DNA of 64,000 nucleotides. Origin: Amycolatopsis lexingtonensis. Lineage in GTDB: Bacteria > Actinomycetota > Actinomycetes > Mycobacteriales > Pseudonocardiaceae. The DNA lies in the NCBI RefSeq assembly GCF_014873755.1, contig NZ_JADBEG010000001.1, positions 3,722,501 through 3,786,500 on the forward strand, in the 5' to 3' direction. The notes under the pieces are model-generated. The model saw only the letters and a list, made by a program, of their open reading frames with translations, made no database searches and was not told where the DNA came from. The translations under genes and the position numbers were made by a program. The stretch's first letter is position 1. Every line of letters starts with the position of its first letter. Of this stretch, positions 44,801-53,339 are shown piece by piece.

Positions 44801-44885
44801 CCGGCCGGCCTCCCACAGGCTTCACGCCCGGATTCCCGTGCAGAAGCAAGGCCGTTTGCCCAAGAATTCCGAAACCGATTTCCAC
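41811..44885 (-). CDS. AfsR-like SARP regulator (wHTH-BTAD-NB-ARC-TPR)
   Basis: 1024 residues from GTG 44885, chosen for GGGGAGGGG just upstream. Residues 1-90 are an OmpR-type winged helix with GVKPVGGRPGKVLAALVAQP and RVPVDTVVAWAW. The BTAD domain spans about 95-240 (YRQFRAKIARAREFHDQGQH, ALAALRLRRDEPLVDL). The NB-ARC NTPase follows: LTGGPGVGKTTVALKWAH (Walker A), RMLVILDNVARTDQV (Walker B). TPR repeats run to the end. AfsR-type SARPs bind direct repeats near -35 boxes and activate secondary metabolism. The obvious target is the divergent transferase operon at 45405. Confidence 0.9.
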   Translation of the reverse strand: MEIGFGILGQTALLLHGNPGVKPVGGRPGKVLAALVAQPNQRVPVDTVVAWAWDERENLPRDGLATLHQVGARLRQIFQAERVDPRSISIAKGGCRLDVDDQRIDYRQFRAKIARAREFHDQGQHDRAHVEALAALRLRRDEPLVDLRTDAAGEWRRRWLRNEWIPANAFVAAQQLLLGQTELVVARLEELDAAHPMELSLAKLRIRALVAAGRGLEASEYFRRVHREFQDSGDPQAADELLAVYNEVIKPGAVTFPALTRPVSPPAAAKPVADDQLLPAVWHLAPDVDGVVGRESVIAELDAFTTDSAGFPRSEVVMLTGGPGVGKTTVALKWAHRVAGRYPHGVVMLDLRGDGQTAGATAADVVELLLELLDVQVDQIVSSIARAARLTRLLQQRRMLVILDNVARTDQVEPLLGVLAGCTVVVVTRQRLSALLAVRPSPVVTVTPLSAEAARELLERRVGVRVRQDSAGVMGLIRLCQGNALALTLVAVRAAARVGMRLTTLAEALRDADMLLDLGNDGDGPGRSLRSAFTLSFQGLAPAEQRTFAMLGLHPGIEVASEAVAAADGRSVSSVRRSLDVLVAAHLIEQPGDLDRYRMHNLLQLFAGSLARMLSDADAARRRLLEFYVATAFEAHRMVYPGRGRLDMPQISDGVVAARFATAAAARQWFLRERTTLTASVELAAREQLHEIAFTLPSLTADVFDRHGYFGDIITGFTVAASSAAAVGDVDAEASSLNDLGHVLLLMGQDSRAEPYLEAALRLVDAHGIGIGRVTVMLNMARRHLHAGRVAQAVKMSRETLAAARTLGEPERCAAALHRLADALLEQGGHHADALDLYREALALRERIEDGPGRILTHIALGDLLIRMGRREEAAEQCRKASALISANQYLPAAMKLNTVLARLRHAEGDDRAALRHAHQAVELADRSGHATGRGRALDTLARILCDRGNLDDARALWKRAAQLFRDRERVGQARRIEALLEELDFAVIPQARDGDRDTVAMPSPRLSTRVWRRRSPADFDELA

Positions 44886-45404
44886 CCAGACCCCTCCCCT
44901 GGCAAAACCGCATCGCCAACCCCTCGCCGCCTCGGGCATTTTCCCATTCATCCGGAGCATCAGCCAGTTCACGGCCCCAAGTGTCCCAAAATGATGATCA
45001 CCACCCGCCGAGCGCACTACCACCGAACGGCTGGCCAGCACGTCATTTCCACGCTACGGCCCGACAGGATGACAAATTCGGGACACCCGATCACAAGCAG
45101 CCGACCGGCAGCGGATCCGTCCACTGCTGGCAGCACGCCAGCACCTCAGATCACGAATACACAACATACTCCGATTATTCCAAGATTGGATTTCCGCGAC
45201 CGCAAGAAGTCAATCGTTTAATCCCGCCCGCACCGTTGCAGGCTCGTGCTCGCGAGAAGAAGCGTTGGTTCAACCATCGAAAAGCCCCACGCTGACGATC
45301 ACAGTTGATCAACTGTCAACGACCAGACAGACAGGCCGAAAGCTCTTTCTCAACCTCTCCCCGCAACCTTGATGCGAACCCGCGATGCGAGGGAGAACCG
45401 CACG
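44886..45404. other. Divergent promoter region between the SARP and transferase genes
   Basis: 519 bp, markedly AT-richer than its surroundings around 45140-45240 (AATACACAACATACTCCGAT). It should carry both promoters and any SARP-binding direct repeats; I could not define these by eye. Frames here are antisense shadows of the SARP 5' end or junk. Confidence 0.55.
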
Positions 45405-46634
45405 ATGAACGCCACCATCTGGATACGCAGCCCCATCGACCGCACCGATCAGCACCTGCTCACCCGGCGCGGCACGAAATCCGTGCTCGTGCTCATGCCA
45501 CACATCGTCGCCGGCACCCGCCTGCTGGATCTGCTGCCGCTGCTGGACGCCGACCACCGCATACAGGTCGTATTCACCAACCCGCACGCCGACGACAACT
45601 GGCAAGCCACCCACGACTTCCTCCACGCCCACGGCGCCGCCGTGCTCCCCTGGGCACAAGCCCGCCGCAGCAATCCCGACCTCGTCCTCGCCGGCAGCGG
45701 CGCCGGGCTCGACCAGCTCGCCGCCCCGACGCTGCTCATCCCACACGGCGGCGGATTCGGCCAATACCGCAACGGAAGCCCGCCCGGCACCACCTTCGAC
45801 CAGCCACCTCAGCTGCGCACCAACCTCGGCCCCGATCAGCTAATGCGCGAAGGTCGCCTGCGCGCCGACACGATCGTCCTGGTCCACGACCGCGAACACG
45901 CCCTGCTCGCCCAGATCTGCCCGCCCGCGCTACCGGCAGCCATCGTCGCCGGCGACATCGCCCTCGACCGCCTCACCGCCAGCCTCCCCTACCGCCGCCA
46001 GTACCGGCGATCCCTCGGCGCCACCGACGACCAGCAGATCGTCGTGGCCACCTCCACCTGGTCACCCCGATCGGCCTTCGGCCGCAACCCCGACATGTTC
46101 GACCGCGTCATCGCCGAACTCCCCCGCGACCGCTATCGCGTCGTTGCCGCTTTGCACCCGCAGATCTGGTCCCACCACAGCCCCTGGCAGGTGCGCTCCT
46201 GGCTCGCCGACGCCCTGCGCGCCGGCCTCACCCTCCTGCCCCCAGAGGAGGGCTGGCGCGCCGCCCTGGTCGCCGCCGACCACGTCATCGGCGACTACGG
46301 GTCTGTCACCGGCTACGCCGCCACCACCGGCGCGTCAATCCTGCTCGCCGACACCCCCGACCGGCCACTGCTGCCCGGAACCCCTACCGCAGTACTCGCC
46401 GACCACGCACCCCGCTGGCAGCTCGACCAGCCCCTTGTGCCACAGCTGCACGCCGCGACCCAGACCTGCCACGCCAGCAGGCTCCCGGACCTCATCCGGG
46501 AACTGCTCACCTCGCGGCCCGGACAAGCCGGCCAAATTCTGCGCCGCACCATGTACCGGCTACTCGACCTGCCCGAACCCGCCCGCACCGTACCGATCTC
46601 CCCCGTCCCATTACCCAGGCCGGTGAGGTCATGA
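45405..46634 (+). CDS. GT-B-fold transferase resembling CDP-glycerol glycerophosphotransferases
   Basis: 409 residues from ATG 45405 with AGGGAGA upstream. The N-terminal Rossmann half contains KSVLVLMPHIVAGTRLLDLL and RIQVVFTNPHADDNW; the C-terminal half has IVVATSTWSPRSAFG, RYRVVAALHPQIW and AADHVIGDYGSVTGYAATTG. The last motif corresponds to the DYSS(V/M) nucleotide-binding signature of TagB/TagF-like and related GT-B enzymes. Polyol-phosphate or sugar transfer to a wall or secreted metabolite is plausible but unproven. It overlaps the next gene (ATGA) and is divergent from the SARP. Confidence 0.7.
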   Translation: MNATIWIRSPIDRTDQHLLTRRGTKSVLVLMPHIVAGTRLLDLLPLLDADHRIQVVFTNPHADDNWQATHDFLHAHGAAVLPWAQARRSNPDLVLAGSGAGLDQLAAPTLLIPHGGGFGQYRNGSPPGTTFDQPPQLRTNLGPDQLMREGRLRADTIVLVHDREHALLAQICPPALPAAIVAGDIALDRLTASLPYRRQYRRSLGATDDQQIVVATSTWSPRSAFGRNPDMFDRVIAELPRDRYRVVAALHPQIWSHHSPWQVRSWLADALRAGLTLLPPEEGWRAALVAADHVIGDYGSVTGYAATTGASILLADTPDRPLLPGTPTAVLADHAPRWQLDQPLVPQLHAATQTCHASRLPDLIRELLTSRPGQAGQILRRTMYRLLDLPEPARTVPISPVPLPRPVRS

Positions 46635-47212
46635 ACACCGACCCGCCGGTCATCACCGTCCACCCCGCCCGCGCAACCGGTACGCGCTGCGACATGATCC
46701 GCTGGCACTACACCCGCGGCCGGCAGCACGGCACGCTCCTCGCCGCCCGCCGCGACCGCTGCCCGCCAGAACGCCAAACCCTCGCCGACGTCCTCATCAC
46801 CTCGCCGCAGCCGTGCCGCGCCGACGGCCGAGCAGAACTCGCCACCGTGCTCGACCGGTTTCCCGGCCTCACCCTCGGTACCACCCCGATCGGCTCCGCA
46901 GAACTACTGATCGGCGATCACACCGGAAACGTCGCCCTCATGACCAACGGTCACGGCCTTCCCGTCGAGTTCGCCGCGGTCGGCGCCTTCGTGTGGCTCG
47001 CCACCGGCCGCCGACTGGGCGCCCTCGCCACGATCGACCGCATCGAGCCTGCTCAGCGCCGCCTTCGCCCGCTCCAACGCAGCACCGCCGACCTCGCTCA
47101 GCAACCTCACCGCTTCGGTGAGGTAGCCACGGGCCTCGACACACTGGTCATCACCTTCGGCAATCTCGGCCAGCACAACCAGTACATCTGCCTCATAGAC
47201 CACCGATCCTGA
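46631..47212 (+). CDS. Hypothetical protein whose 3' end overlaps an antisense gene
   Basis: 193 residues, ATG coupled to the transferase stop. The first 130 residues look like a normal protein (TRCDMIRWHYTRGRQHGTLLAAR, FPGLTLGTTPIGSAELLIGD, VALMTNGHGLPVEFAAVGAFVW). From about 46904 to 47212 it is the complement of the C-terminal TPR coding region of the convergent gene, and its composition there (Arg/Gln-rich) looks like an antisense by-product. Either the genes truly overlap tail to tail by 309 bp or its own 3' end was lost. Confidence 0.6.
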   Translation: MNTDPPVITVHPARATGTRCDMIRWHYTRGRQHGTLLAARRDRCPPERQTLADVLITSPQPCRADGRAELATVLDRFPGLTLGTTPIGSAELLIGDHTGNVALMTNGHGLPVEFAAVGAFVWLATGRRLGALATIDRIEPAQRRLRPLQRSTADLAQQPHRFGEVATGLDTLVITFGNLGQHNQYICLIDHRS

Positions 47213-49030
47213 CCTACCCAGCACATCTCGGGCTTGCCGCAGACGACTCACCGCCGCCGCACGACGCCCGGATCGCGCATCGATCCGGGCCAGCCCCAGC
47301 GCGACCTGCGCCTCGCTCTTCTCATCCCCCAGCTCAACGAACAAGTGCGCAGCCGCCTCCAAATGCCGCCTCGCCTCCACCTCGCGACCGGCCTGACGTA
47401 GCACCTCCCCGATCCGCCGATGGCGCAACGCCACCCCGCGCTCGATGCCCAGCTCTTCCTCCAGGCGCAAGCTGTCGGTGAACAACCTCACGGCTGCGTC
47501 CAGATCACCATGCTGCTGGGCCACCATTCCCAGCTGTTGCAGCGCTGCGGACTCGTTGCGCCGATCCTGAGCCTCTCGCGCCAGCTCGGCCGCCCGACGC
47601 GTCTCCTGCTCGGCAGGCCCCAGCTGCCCGAGATCCAGGTGGGCGCGTCCCAGCTGGTGACGCAGCCGCGACTCCGCCACCCTGTTTCCGCACCGCTGCG
47701 CCGCGGTGATGCCCAGCTCATGGGAGCGCAGCCACTCCGGATAGTGCTTGCGGTTGAGCATCAGCTCCCACAATGCCTCACACAGCTGCCACGCCAACTC
47801 GTTCTGCTGGTCGGCGACCGCACCCTCCAGCACCGCGAGCACGTTCGGCAGCTCCCCCGCCAGCCAGTGCAACGCCTCTCTGCCGGAGGTGAACCGCGCC
47901 GGCTCGGTAGCCAGCTGGTCGGCCACCGAACTGACCCGCCAGCGCATCGGGATCACGACAACGTTGGCGCGCGTCATCTCCTCCAAATACCACTGCCCGA
48001 TCCGCACCACGACCTCGTCGCGGTCAGGGTCACGCTGCGCTCGTCCATGTAGGCGCACCAGATCGTGGAAGCGATACCGGTCGATGTCGAGTTCCTCCAG
48101 CAGGCTCGCATCCACCAGCACCTGCAGCCCCTCGGCGGCTTGACCTGGACTCTCCTGACTGGCCGCCCCGGCAACGTCAGCGCCGAAATCCAGTCCCGGA
48201 TACGCGCTCAACAGCCGATACAGCCGGGCCGCGTACTCCGGAAGAGCCTGATATGACCAATCGAAGGTCGAGGCCACCAGTGGATCGCCGTCAGCCGACA
48301 GCCTGCTCAGGCGAGAGTGTTCATCCCTCAGCTCGGCAACAACCCGCGACACACTCCAGCGCGGACGTGACGCCAGCCGGGCCCCGGCGATCCGCAATGC
48401 GATCGGCAGCCGCCCGCACAACCGGACCAGGTCTAGGACGTCCTGCTGCTGACCGGCAACCCGCTGCCGCCCCACCGTACGAACGAGCAACTCCACCGCA
48501 TGCGCGTGCGGTAGCGGATCCAGTTCCACGAACTGCGCCCCTTCGGAGAACAGGCCATCCAGGCGCAGCCGGCTGGTGACCACCAGCATGCATCCGGCCT
48601 CGGCCGGGACCAGCGGCCGCACCTGTGCCGCCGACGCCGCGTTGTCTGCCAACACCAGTAGCCGCCGACCGGCCGTGAGCGTCCGGAACAACGTCACCTG
48701 CTCGGCAAGCCGCGCAGGCACATTCCCCGGTTCAATGCCCAACGCTCGCAAGAACGCGGCCAGAACCTCCTGCGGCAGCGCAGCCGACTCCGGAGAGAAA
48801 CCCCGCAGGTCGACGTAAAGCTGCCCGTCAGGAAACAGATCGGCGTTACGCGCCGCCCACGTGATCGCCAAGGCGGTCTTGCCGACCCCGCCGGGACCGA
48901 CAATCACCGCCACTGGCGCAACTGGGCCCGGCACACCATCCACGGCCCCGGCGATGCGGTCCAACTCGTCCAGCTCATCCCCGCGGCTGGTGAAGTACGC
49001 CGGCATCGGCGGCACCTGCCGGGGAACCAT
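46904..49030 (-). CDS. NB-ARC/TPR STAND protein
   Basis: 708 residues from ATG 49030; the frame is open to 49276 and GTG 49177 is another candidate start. VPRQVPPMPAYFTSRGDELDEL opens the NB-ARC module. Walker A is GPGGVGKTALAITWA and Walker B RRLLVLADNAAS, in which the usual Asp-Asp is Ala-Asp. It continues with RLRLDGL, a winged helix (DRYRFHDLVRLHGRAQ) and about 330 residues of TPR helices (LDLGQLGPAEQETRRAAEL and similar). No DNA-binding or effector domain. The last 50 codons (GGEPHEGADRGEL) are not TPR-like and lie opposite the convergent gene. Confidence 0.82.
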   Translation of the reverse strand: MVPRQVPPMPAYFTSRGDELDELDRIAGAVDGVPGPVAPVAVIVGPGGVGKTALAITWAARNADLFPDGQLYVDLRGFSPESAALPQEVLAAFLRALGIEPGNVPARLAEQVTLFRTLTAGRRLLVLADNAASAAQVRPLVPAEAGCMLVVTSRLRLDGLFSEGAQFVELDPLPHAHAVELLVRTVGRQRVAGQQQDVLDLVRLCGRLPIALRIAGARLASRPRWSVSRVVAELRDEHSRLSRLSADGDPLVASTFDWSYQALPEYAARLYRLLSAYPGLDFGADVAGAASQESPGQAAEGLQVLVDASLLEELDIDRYRFHDLVRLHGRAQRDPDRDEVVVRIGQWYLEEMTRANVVVIPMRWRVSSVADQLATEPARFTSGREALHWLAGELPNVLAVLEGAVADQQNELAWQLCEALWELMLNRKHYPEWLRSHELGITAAQRCGNRVAESRLRHQLGRAHLDLGQLGPAEQETRRAAELAREAQDRRNESAALQQLGMVAQQHGDLDAAVRLFTDSLRLEEELGIERGVALRHRRIGEVLRQAGREVEARRHLEAAAHLFVELGDEKSEAQVALGLARIDARSGRRAAAVSRLRQARDVLGRSGSVVYEADVLVVLAEIAEGDDQCVEARGYLTEAVRLLSEVGGAALERAKAALSRLDAVDRGEGAQSAAGGEPHEGADRGELDGKAVTVGHEGDVSGVIADQ

Positions 49031-50125
49031 TCTCCCACGCACAGACCCTGCGCCGGACCAGCCGACCTCGTGTGCCCGCCGCTGTGGCCCAAGCTCAGCC
49101 ACTGACCGAACCCGGTCATCGTCAGATCCGGCCAGCCGGTCCGCCTGCACGCGCTCGACGTCATCAACAGCCACAACGCCCGTCCGCTCTCGCGTACAAC
49201 GCAGGCAAACCGCCTGAGGTAACCACGCAAACAAACACGCTTGTCGAGACCACCACAGTGCCCGCGCTTGGCACAACCCGGCTACTGCCGCGCATCACAT
49301 CGAAACCAGCCATCCGAGAACTCTCCCCACAATCCCCGAACTTCCCTGTCTACCGTGACCGCCGCCTGCGGCGACACTCCCACGCCGAGGCCCACCCAAA
49401 AGCAGCAACGCTCGACCACCCGAACCTCGCCGGAATCCGCGCAGGCTGCTCAGCGAGCCAGTTACGCTCCCGTAGCCGGCACGGCATCCGGATGACACCC
49501 GCTCGTCGACCCGCGAATCGACGAGCGGGCGCCGCAACGCAGAGTGGCACCGGCCGCCATCCCTCGAGCGTGGCTGCACATCGGTATAGGAGACCTCGTT
49601 CCGATAACCAGTCACCCTGCGATCGACAGAACGGGTTGCTTTGTTGACAGGCACGTCGACGACGAACGGTCGACGTCGGCCACTGAAGATTTTGGCTCGG
49701 GAGAGGCGCCCTCCCCAGTGCCCTCTCCCGAGCCGGGAACCCTTATACCGCCGGTGGTTGAGAACGGTCCGGATCCCCGGAAGGGTCCACTGTGGCTACT
49801 CCCTGCGAACCACAGTGGATCACCTTCTAAAACCAGAGTGCCCCAGAAACCAGTAATTCGCCACAAGTGTGGCGAGTTTTCTGGAGCTAACTTTCCGTGC
49901 TGATTCCTGCACGAAACGCGGATGCTGACGCTGGTTCTCGTGCTGTGTCGACCGGCCAGGGCGACGTGGCTGCAGCTCAGTGCAGCAGACCCGCGGTCCG
50001 GGGCAAGCCCACCGTCACCGCGCCCGTGCCGGTTACCGAGTGCGCGGCTTGCCCCGGACCCCGGGGCCCGCTCGCGAAGGCCGCGGCCACCGCCCACCCG
50101 GGCGACGGCCACCGAGGAGGAAACC
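49031..50125. other. Long intergenic region with hairpins, no confident gene
   Basis: It may include the true 5' end of the STAND gene (to 49276). TCCACTGTGG and CCACAGTGGA form a 10-bp hairpin at 49786-49819, and CGCCAC-AAGT-GTGGCG followed by AGTTTT at 49859-49874 resembles an intrinsic terminator. A plus-strand frame at 49544-49903 and a minus-strand frame at 49612-50148 are unsupported. The sequence is AT-richer around 49600-49900. Confidence 0.5.
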
Positions 50126-50524
50126 ATGCTCAAGTACTTCGTCTCCACCCATCACACGCAAGGGCAGCGCACCAACGACTCCAACAGCATCCCCGGAACC
50201 GAAATCGTCGACCTGGCCAGCCTCTCCCACGAAGACCCGGACTCCCCGATCTGCGGCTGCGCCCGCAGCTTCGTCGGCATCACCAGCCACCAGACCACCA
50301 CCACCGCAGAGATCGTCGAATCCGACATGACCCCCGCGCAGTACATCGGCCGTTTCCACGCCGCATTCCTCGCCCGCGGCGGGCAAGACAACGCCGACAC
50401 CCGCAACGGTGTCATCAACGACGCAGTGGAGCTGCTGCTGCTCGCCTCGATGTGGCCGGCCGGCACCGTCGTCGAACGCCGCCTCCACGAGATCCGCGTG
50501 CGCAGCTTCCCCGACGAAACCTGA
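50126..50524 (+). CDS. Small conserved-type protein preceding dprA
   Basis: 132 residues; ATG 50126 has GAGGAGGAAA directly upstream. Conserved-looking landmarks are LKYFVSTHHTQGQRTNDSNS, CGCARSFVGITSHQTTTTA and GTVVERRLHEIRVR. This pattern matches a short actinobacterial family of unknown function that I recall seeing beside accessory DprA genes (possibly DUF7715; recall only). The two Cys and the TSHxTTT box may form a binding site. It lies 38 bp before the DprA homologue, so the two probably share an operon. Confidence 0.7.
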   Translation: MLKYFVSTHHTQGQRTNDSNSIPGTEIVDLASLSHEDPDSPICGCARSFVGITSHQTTTTAEIVESDMTPAQYIGRFHAAFLARGGQDNADTRNGVINDAVELLLLASMWPAGTVVERRLHEIRVRSFPDET

Positions 50525-50562
50525 GCCCCCTCACGCCCAGCACATCGTCTGAAGGAGTACCC

Positions 50563-51534
50563 ATGTCCAGCTCCACCGACGCACGGCGCGCCCGCGCGTT
50601 CCTCCAGCACGCCGCCGAACCCGGCTTGTGGTCGCTCGCCCGCTACGTCACCCGAGTCGGCGCCATCGACGCCGCCCACCGGATCGCCGAACGCACCGCA
50701 CCCTCGGGCGTGCTCGCCGACTGCTGCGACGAGGCCAGCTGGGAGCTCGCCGACACCAGCCTCGATGCCGCAGCACAGGCCGGCGGCCGCTTCGTGATAC
50801 CCGAGGACGACGAATGGCCCACCGACGTCCTCACCGGCCTGACCCACGACGACGACCCTCCCGGCGTCCCGCCGCTGGGCCTGTGGGTCCGCGGCGACGC
50901 GCGTCTGAACGAACTGGCAGGCGCGCGCTCAGTCACGATCGTCGGTTCCCGCGCAGCCACCCAGTACGGCGAACACCACGCCGCAGAACTCGCCTACACA
51001 CTGGCAACCCGCGGTCTCACCGTCTGGAGCGGCGCGACCTACGGCATCGACGGCGCCGCCCACCGCGGCGCACTCGCCACCGACCGCCCCGGCTCCACCG
51101 TCGCGATCCTCGGCTGCGGGTTCAGCGTCGGCTATCCCGCCGGGCACGCCGGCCTGCTCAAGCGGATCGCCGGCAGCGGCGCGGTCGTGTCGGAGTACCC
51201 GCCCTGCACCCCACCAACACGGCACCGGTTCATCGCCCGGAACCGTCTGCTCGCCGAGCTCACCCGGGCAACAGTCGTCGTCGAGGCCGGAGTGCGCAGC
51301 GCCGCCCGCACCACCGCCCGGACCGCCGCCCTCCTCGGCCGTCCGGTGCTGGCCGTACCGGGTCCGCTCAGCTCGGCGCAGTCCGCAGGCTGCCATCGGC
51401 TGATCCAGGACGGCACCGCCCGCCTGGCCACCTCCGCCGACGACGTCATCGCCGTGATCGAGCGTGGCGCGGAGACGGACGAGGACCAGGAGACCGAGAC
51501 GACCTTCCCGGTGCCTGAGACCGGCCGACGCTAG
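50563..51534 (+). CDS. DprA/Smf-family DNA-processing protein (accessory copy)
   Basis: 323 residues, ATG with AAGGAG upstream. The Rossmann-like DprA core is complete: SVTIVGSRAATQYGEHHAAEL, SGATYGIDGAAHRGAL (usually SGxAxGID), AILGCGFSVGYP, GAVVSEYPPCTPPTRHRFIARNR and VVVEAGVRSAARTTA. DprA binds single-stranded DNA and loads RecA. The N-terminal 90 residues are helical, and there is no C-terminal winged helix after AVIERG. Its neighbours are not housekeeping genes, so it is more likely an element-borne paralogue than the chromosomal dprA. Confidence 0.88.
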   Translation: MSSSTDARRARAFLQHAAEPGLWSLARYVTRVGAIDAAHRIAERTAPSGVLADCCDEASWELADTSLDAAAQAGGRFVIPEDDEWPTDVLTGLTHDDDPPGVPPLGLWVRGDARLNELAGARSVTIVGSRAATQYGEHHAAELAYTLATRGLTVWSGATYGIDGAAHRGALATDRPGSTVAILGCGFSVGYPAGHAGLLKRIAGSGAVVSEYPPCTPPTRHRFIARNRLLAELTRATVVVEAGVRSAARTTARTAALLGRPVLAVPGPLSSAQSAGCHRLIQDGTARLATSADDVIAVIERGAETDEDQETETTFPVPETGRR

Positions 51535-51544
51535 CACGCGCTCC

Positions 51545-51581
51545 GGCGGTGGCAGCTCACACCGCGTGAGCCGCCACCGCC
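51545..51581 (+). terminator. Terminator after the DprA gene
   Basis: GGCGGTGGC...CTCAC pairs with GTGAG...GCCACCGCC across a 2-nt internal mismatch; it starts 10 nt after the stop codon. Confidence 0.75.
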
Positions 51582-51844
51582 TCCCACGGCCCATACGCCG
51601 GATGGGCCGAGCCGAGGAGCGCCGACCGCGACCGCGTACCCGACCCCGGGTGAGCTGATCGGGCCCCTGCCCGACACCCTGCACGTCATCGCCCTGCCCG
51701 CCCACGCACGCACCATCACCTGAGGACGACTCACCTCACCGACCGGTGCATCGTTCACCGCGACCAGGGTGCGCAGCCTGACCACCCACGAGGTCACCCA
51801 GCACGTGCAGGTCGCGCTGCCGGGCTGACCTCGACATCGACCTG
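51582..51844. other. Short intergenic stretch left of the IS5 element
   Basis: Frames on both strands read as protein-like scraps (for example GELIGPLPDTLHVIALPAHA) but none is complete. Probably decayed coding sequence next to the insertion. Confidence 0.4.
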
Positions 51845-52884
51845 GAGCCTGTTTCGTTGCACTGACCAGCGGAGCTTCTGGCTGGCGTTGTGGGTGCGGC
51901 GTGCCTTGGATCAGATAGACGAGGTCTCCGGTAGACCGGTCAACGACCAAGCTGATCAAGAACACCGGGGACCTAGTGCCCAGCCTAGCGGCGACGGGGC
52001 GAGCCGATCTGACCGACGCGCAGTGGGCGATCCTGGAACCGCTGCTGCCTGTCGGCAAGAAGCCCGGCCGCCCGCCACTGTGGAGTAAACGCCAGCTCCT
52101 GGACGGCATCCGCTGGCGGGTCCGTGTCGGTTCGCCGTGGCGTGACGTCCCACCCGTGTATGACTGCTGGCAAACTGTCTATGGCTTGTTCCGGCGCTGG
52201 CAGCGCGCTGGCGTGTGGGCGCTGATCCTGGCCGGGTTTCAGACTCGGGGCCGACGCCGCCGGGCTGATCACCTGGGAGGTGAGCGTGGATTCCACGATC
52301 AACCGGGCGCACCAGCATGCCGCAGGCGCCCGTATCGAGGGCGACCTGCAGAAAGAATCGCCCGGCGGTATCGGCGTACCCGAACCGGCCGACCACGCGC
52401 TGGGCCGGTCGCGGGGAGGCTGGACGACTAAGCTGCACCTGGCGACCGAAAGGCCAGAAACCATTGTCGTTGCTGGTGACCGCCAGGCAGCGTGGATTCA
52501 CCGCAGTTCGAGGCGGTGCTGGCCAGGGTCCGGGTCGCCCGGATTTGTGGTGGGCGAGCCCGGAGCAGGCCGGATCGGGTTCTGGCGGACAAGGCCTACA
52601 GTTCTCGCGCCAACCGGGCCTATCTGCGGCGGCGAGGGATCGCGTGCACGATTCCCCAGCCCGCTGATCAGGTGCGGCATCGCCGCAACCGCGGCCAGGC
52701 TGGCGGCCGACCACCAGCGTTCGACTCGGAGATCTACAAGCAGCGGCACGCGGTCGAATGCGGCATCAACAGGCTCAAACGGAACCGAGGCGTCGCCACA
52801 CGGTTCGACAAACTCGCGGTTCGTTACGAGGCAACTGTGCACATCGCGGCGATCAACGAGTGGCTACGACATTGAAACAGGCTC
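51845..52884 (+). mobile_element. Degenerate IS5-family insertion sequence
   Basis: Terminal inverted repeats: GAGCCTGTTTC at 51845 and its complement GAAACAGGCTC ending at 52884. Between them lies one transposase gene broken by several frameshifts. A target-site duplication is not evident. Confidence 0.8.
51976..52875 (+). pseudogene. IS5-family transposase, frameshifted
   Basis: The N-terminal part reads DLTDAQWAILEPLLPVGKK and WRVRVGSPWRDVPPVY (DUF4096-type). After a G-run at about 52246 the sense moves to another frame (VSVDSTINRAHQHAAGAR, first catalytic Asp). It shifts again around 52445 (KPLSLLVTA) and before [14 protein letters not shown], ending in frame with [16 protein letters not shown] (second Asp) and [15 protein letters not shown] (Glu). 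At least three indels make it non-functional unless they are sequencing errors. Confidence 0.85.
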
Positions 52885-53075
52885 TAGCCGTCATCGTGAT
52901 CGCCTAGGGCCGCGCCCAGAGGTGGCGGCCACCGCGGGCCGCAATCGCCACACTCGAGACCGAAATGCGCCCCGCCGGACACATCGACGTCGCCCACGCG
53001 CCGACCTCGACTTCTCCCAGCCGATCCAGCTCGCCAGCCGCGCTCCACGCCAGCGAGCTATCACCTCATCCATCG

Positions 53076-53339
53076 TCATTCAGTTAGCAGCTCGTCGAGC
53101 TTCTCAATTGATTTGTTCTCCCCGAGCTCAGATGCCGCACGCCGTAACTTTTCGTAGAACTGCGCCGATATACGCAATTCGTCTTCATATATCCATGAGC
53201 ATAAAGTCCCGAAAGCCAACTCTTCCTCGCCCGCAGATACTAAGTGGCGAACATCCGATATCACCTCTTCCCTCACAATTGGAGAATCAGCAAGCAAGCC
53301 GAGCACTAATTCTTTGACGTATTCGTAACGCTCTACCAC
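53076..53339 (-). CDS. MafI-family immunity protein
   Basis: 87 residues, GTG start overlapping the stop of the upstream toxin-tip fragment. All-helical and acidic, with the MafI-like pattern YEYVKELVLGLLADSPIV, VRHLVSAGEEELAF, LCSWIYEDELRIS and FYEKLRRAASELGE. MafI proteins bind and neutralise the C-terminal domain of polymorphic toxins. The AT-rich composition contrasts with the surrounding DNA, as expected for a swapped toxin/immunity cassette. The cognate toxin is presumably the fragment just upstream. Confidence 0.75.
   Translation of the reverse strand: MVERYEYVKELVLGLLADSPIVREEVISDVRHLVSAGEEELAFGTLCSWIYEDELRISAQFYEKLRRAASELGENKSIEKLDELLTE

Noticed and set aside
49544..50148. Overlapping frames on both strands before the DprA operon
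   Set aside because: Neither has a ribosome binding site or family resemblance, and they overlap hairpins.
51582..51844. Small genes left of the IS5 element
   Set aside because: Fragments on both strands lack starts and domains; treated as debris.
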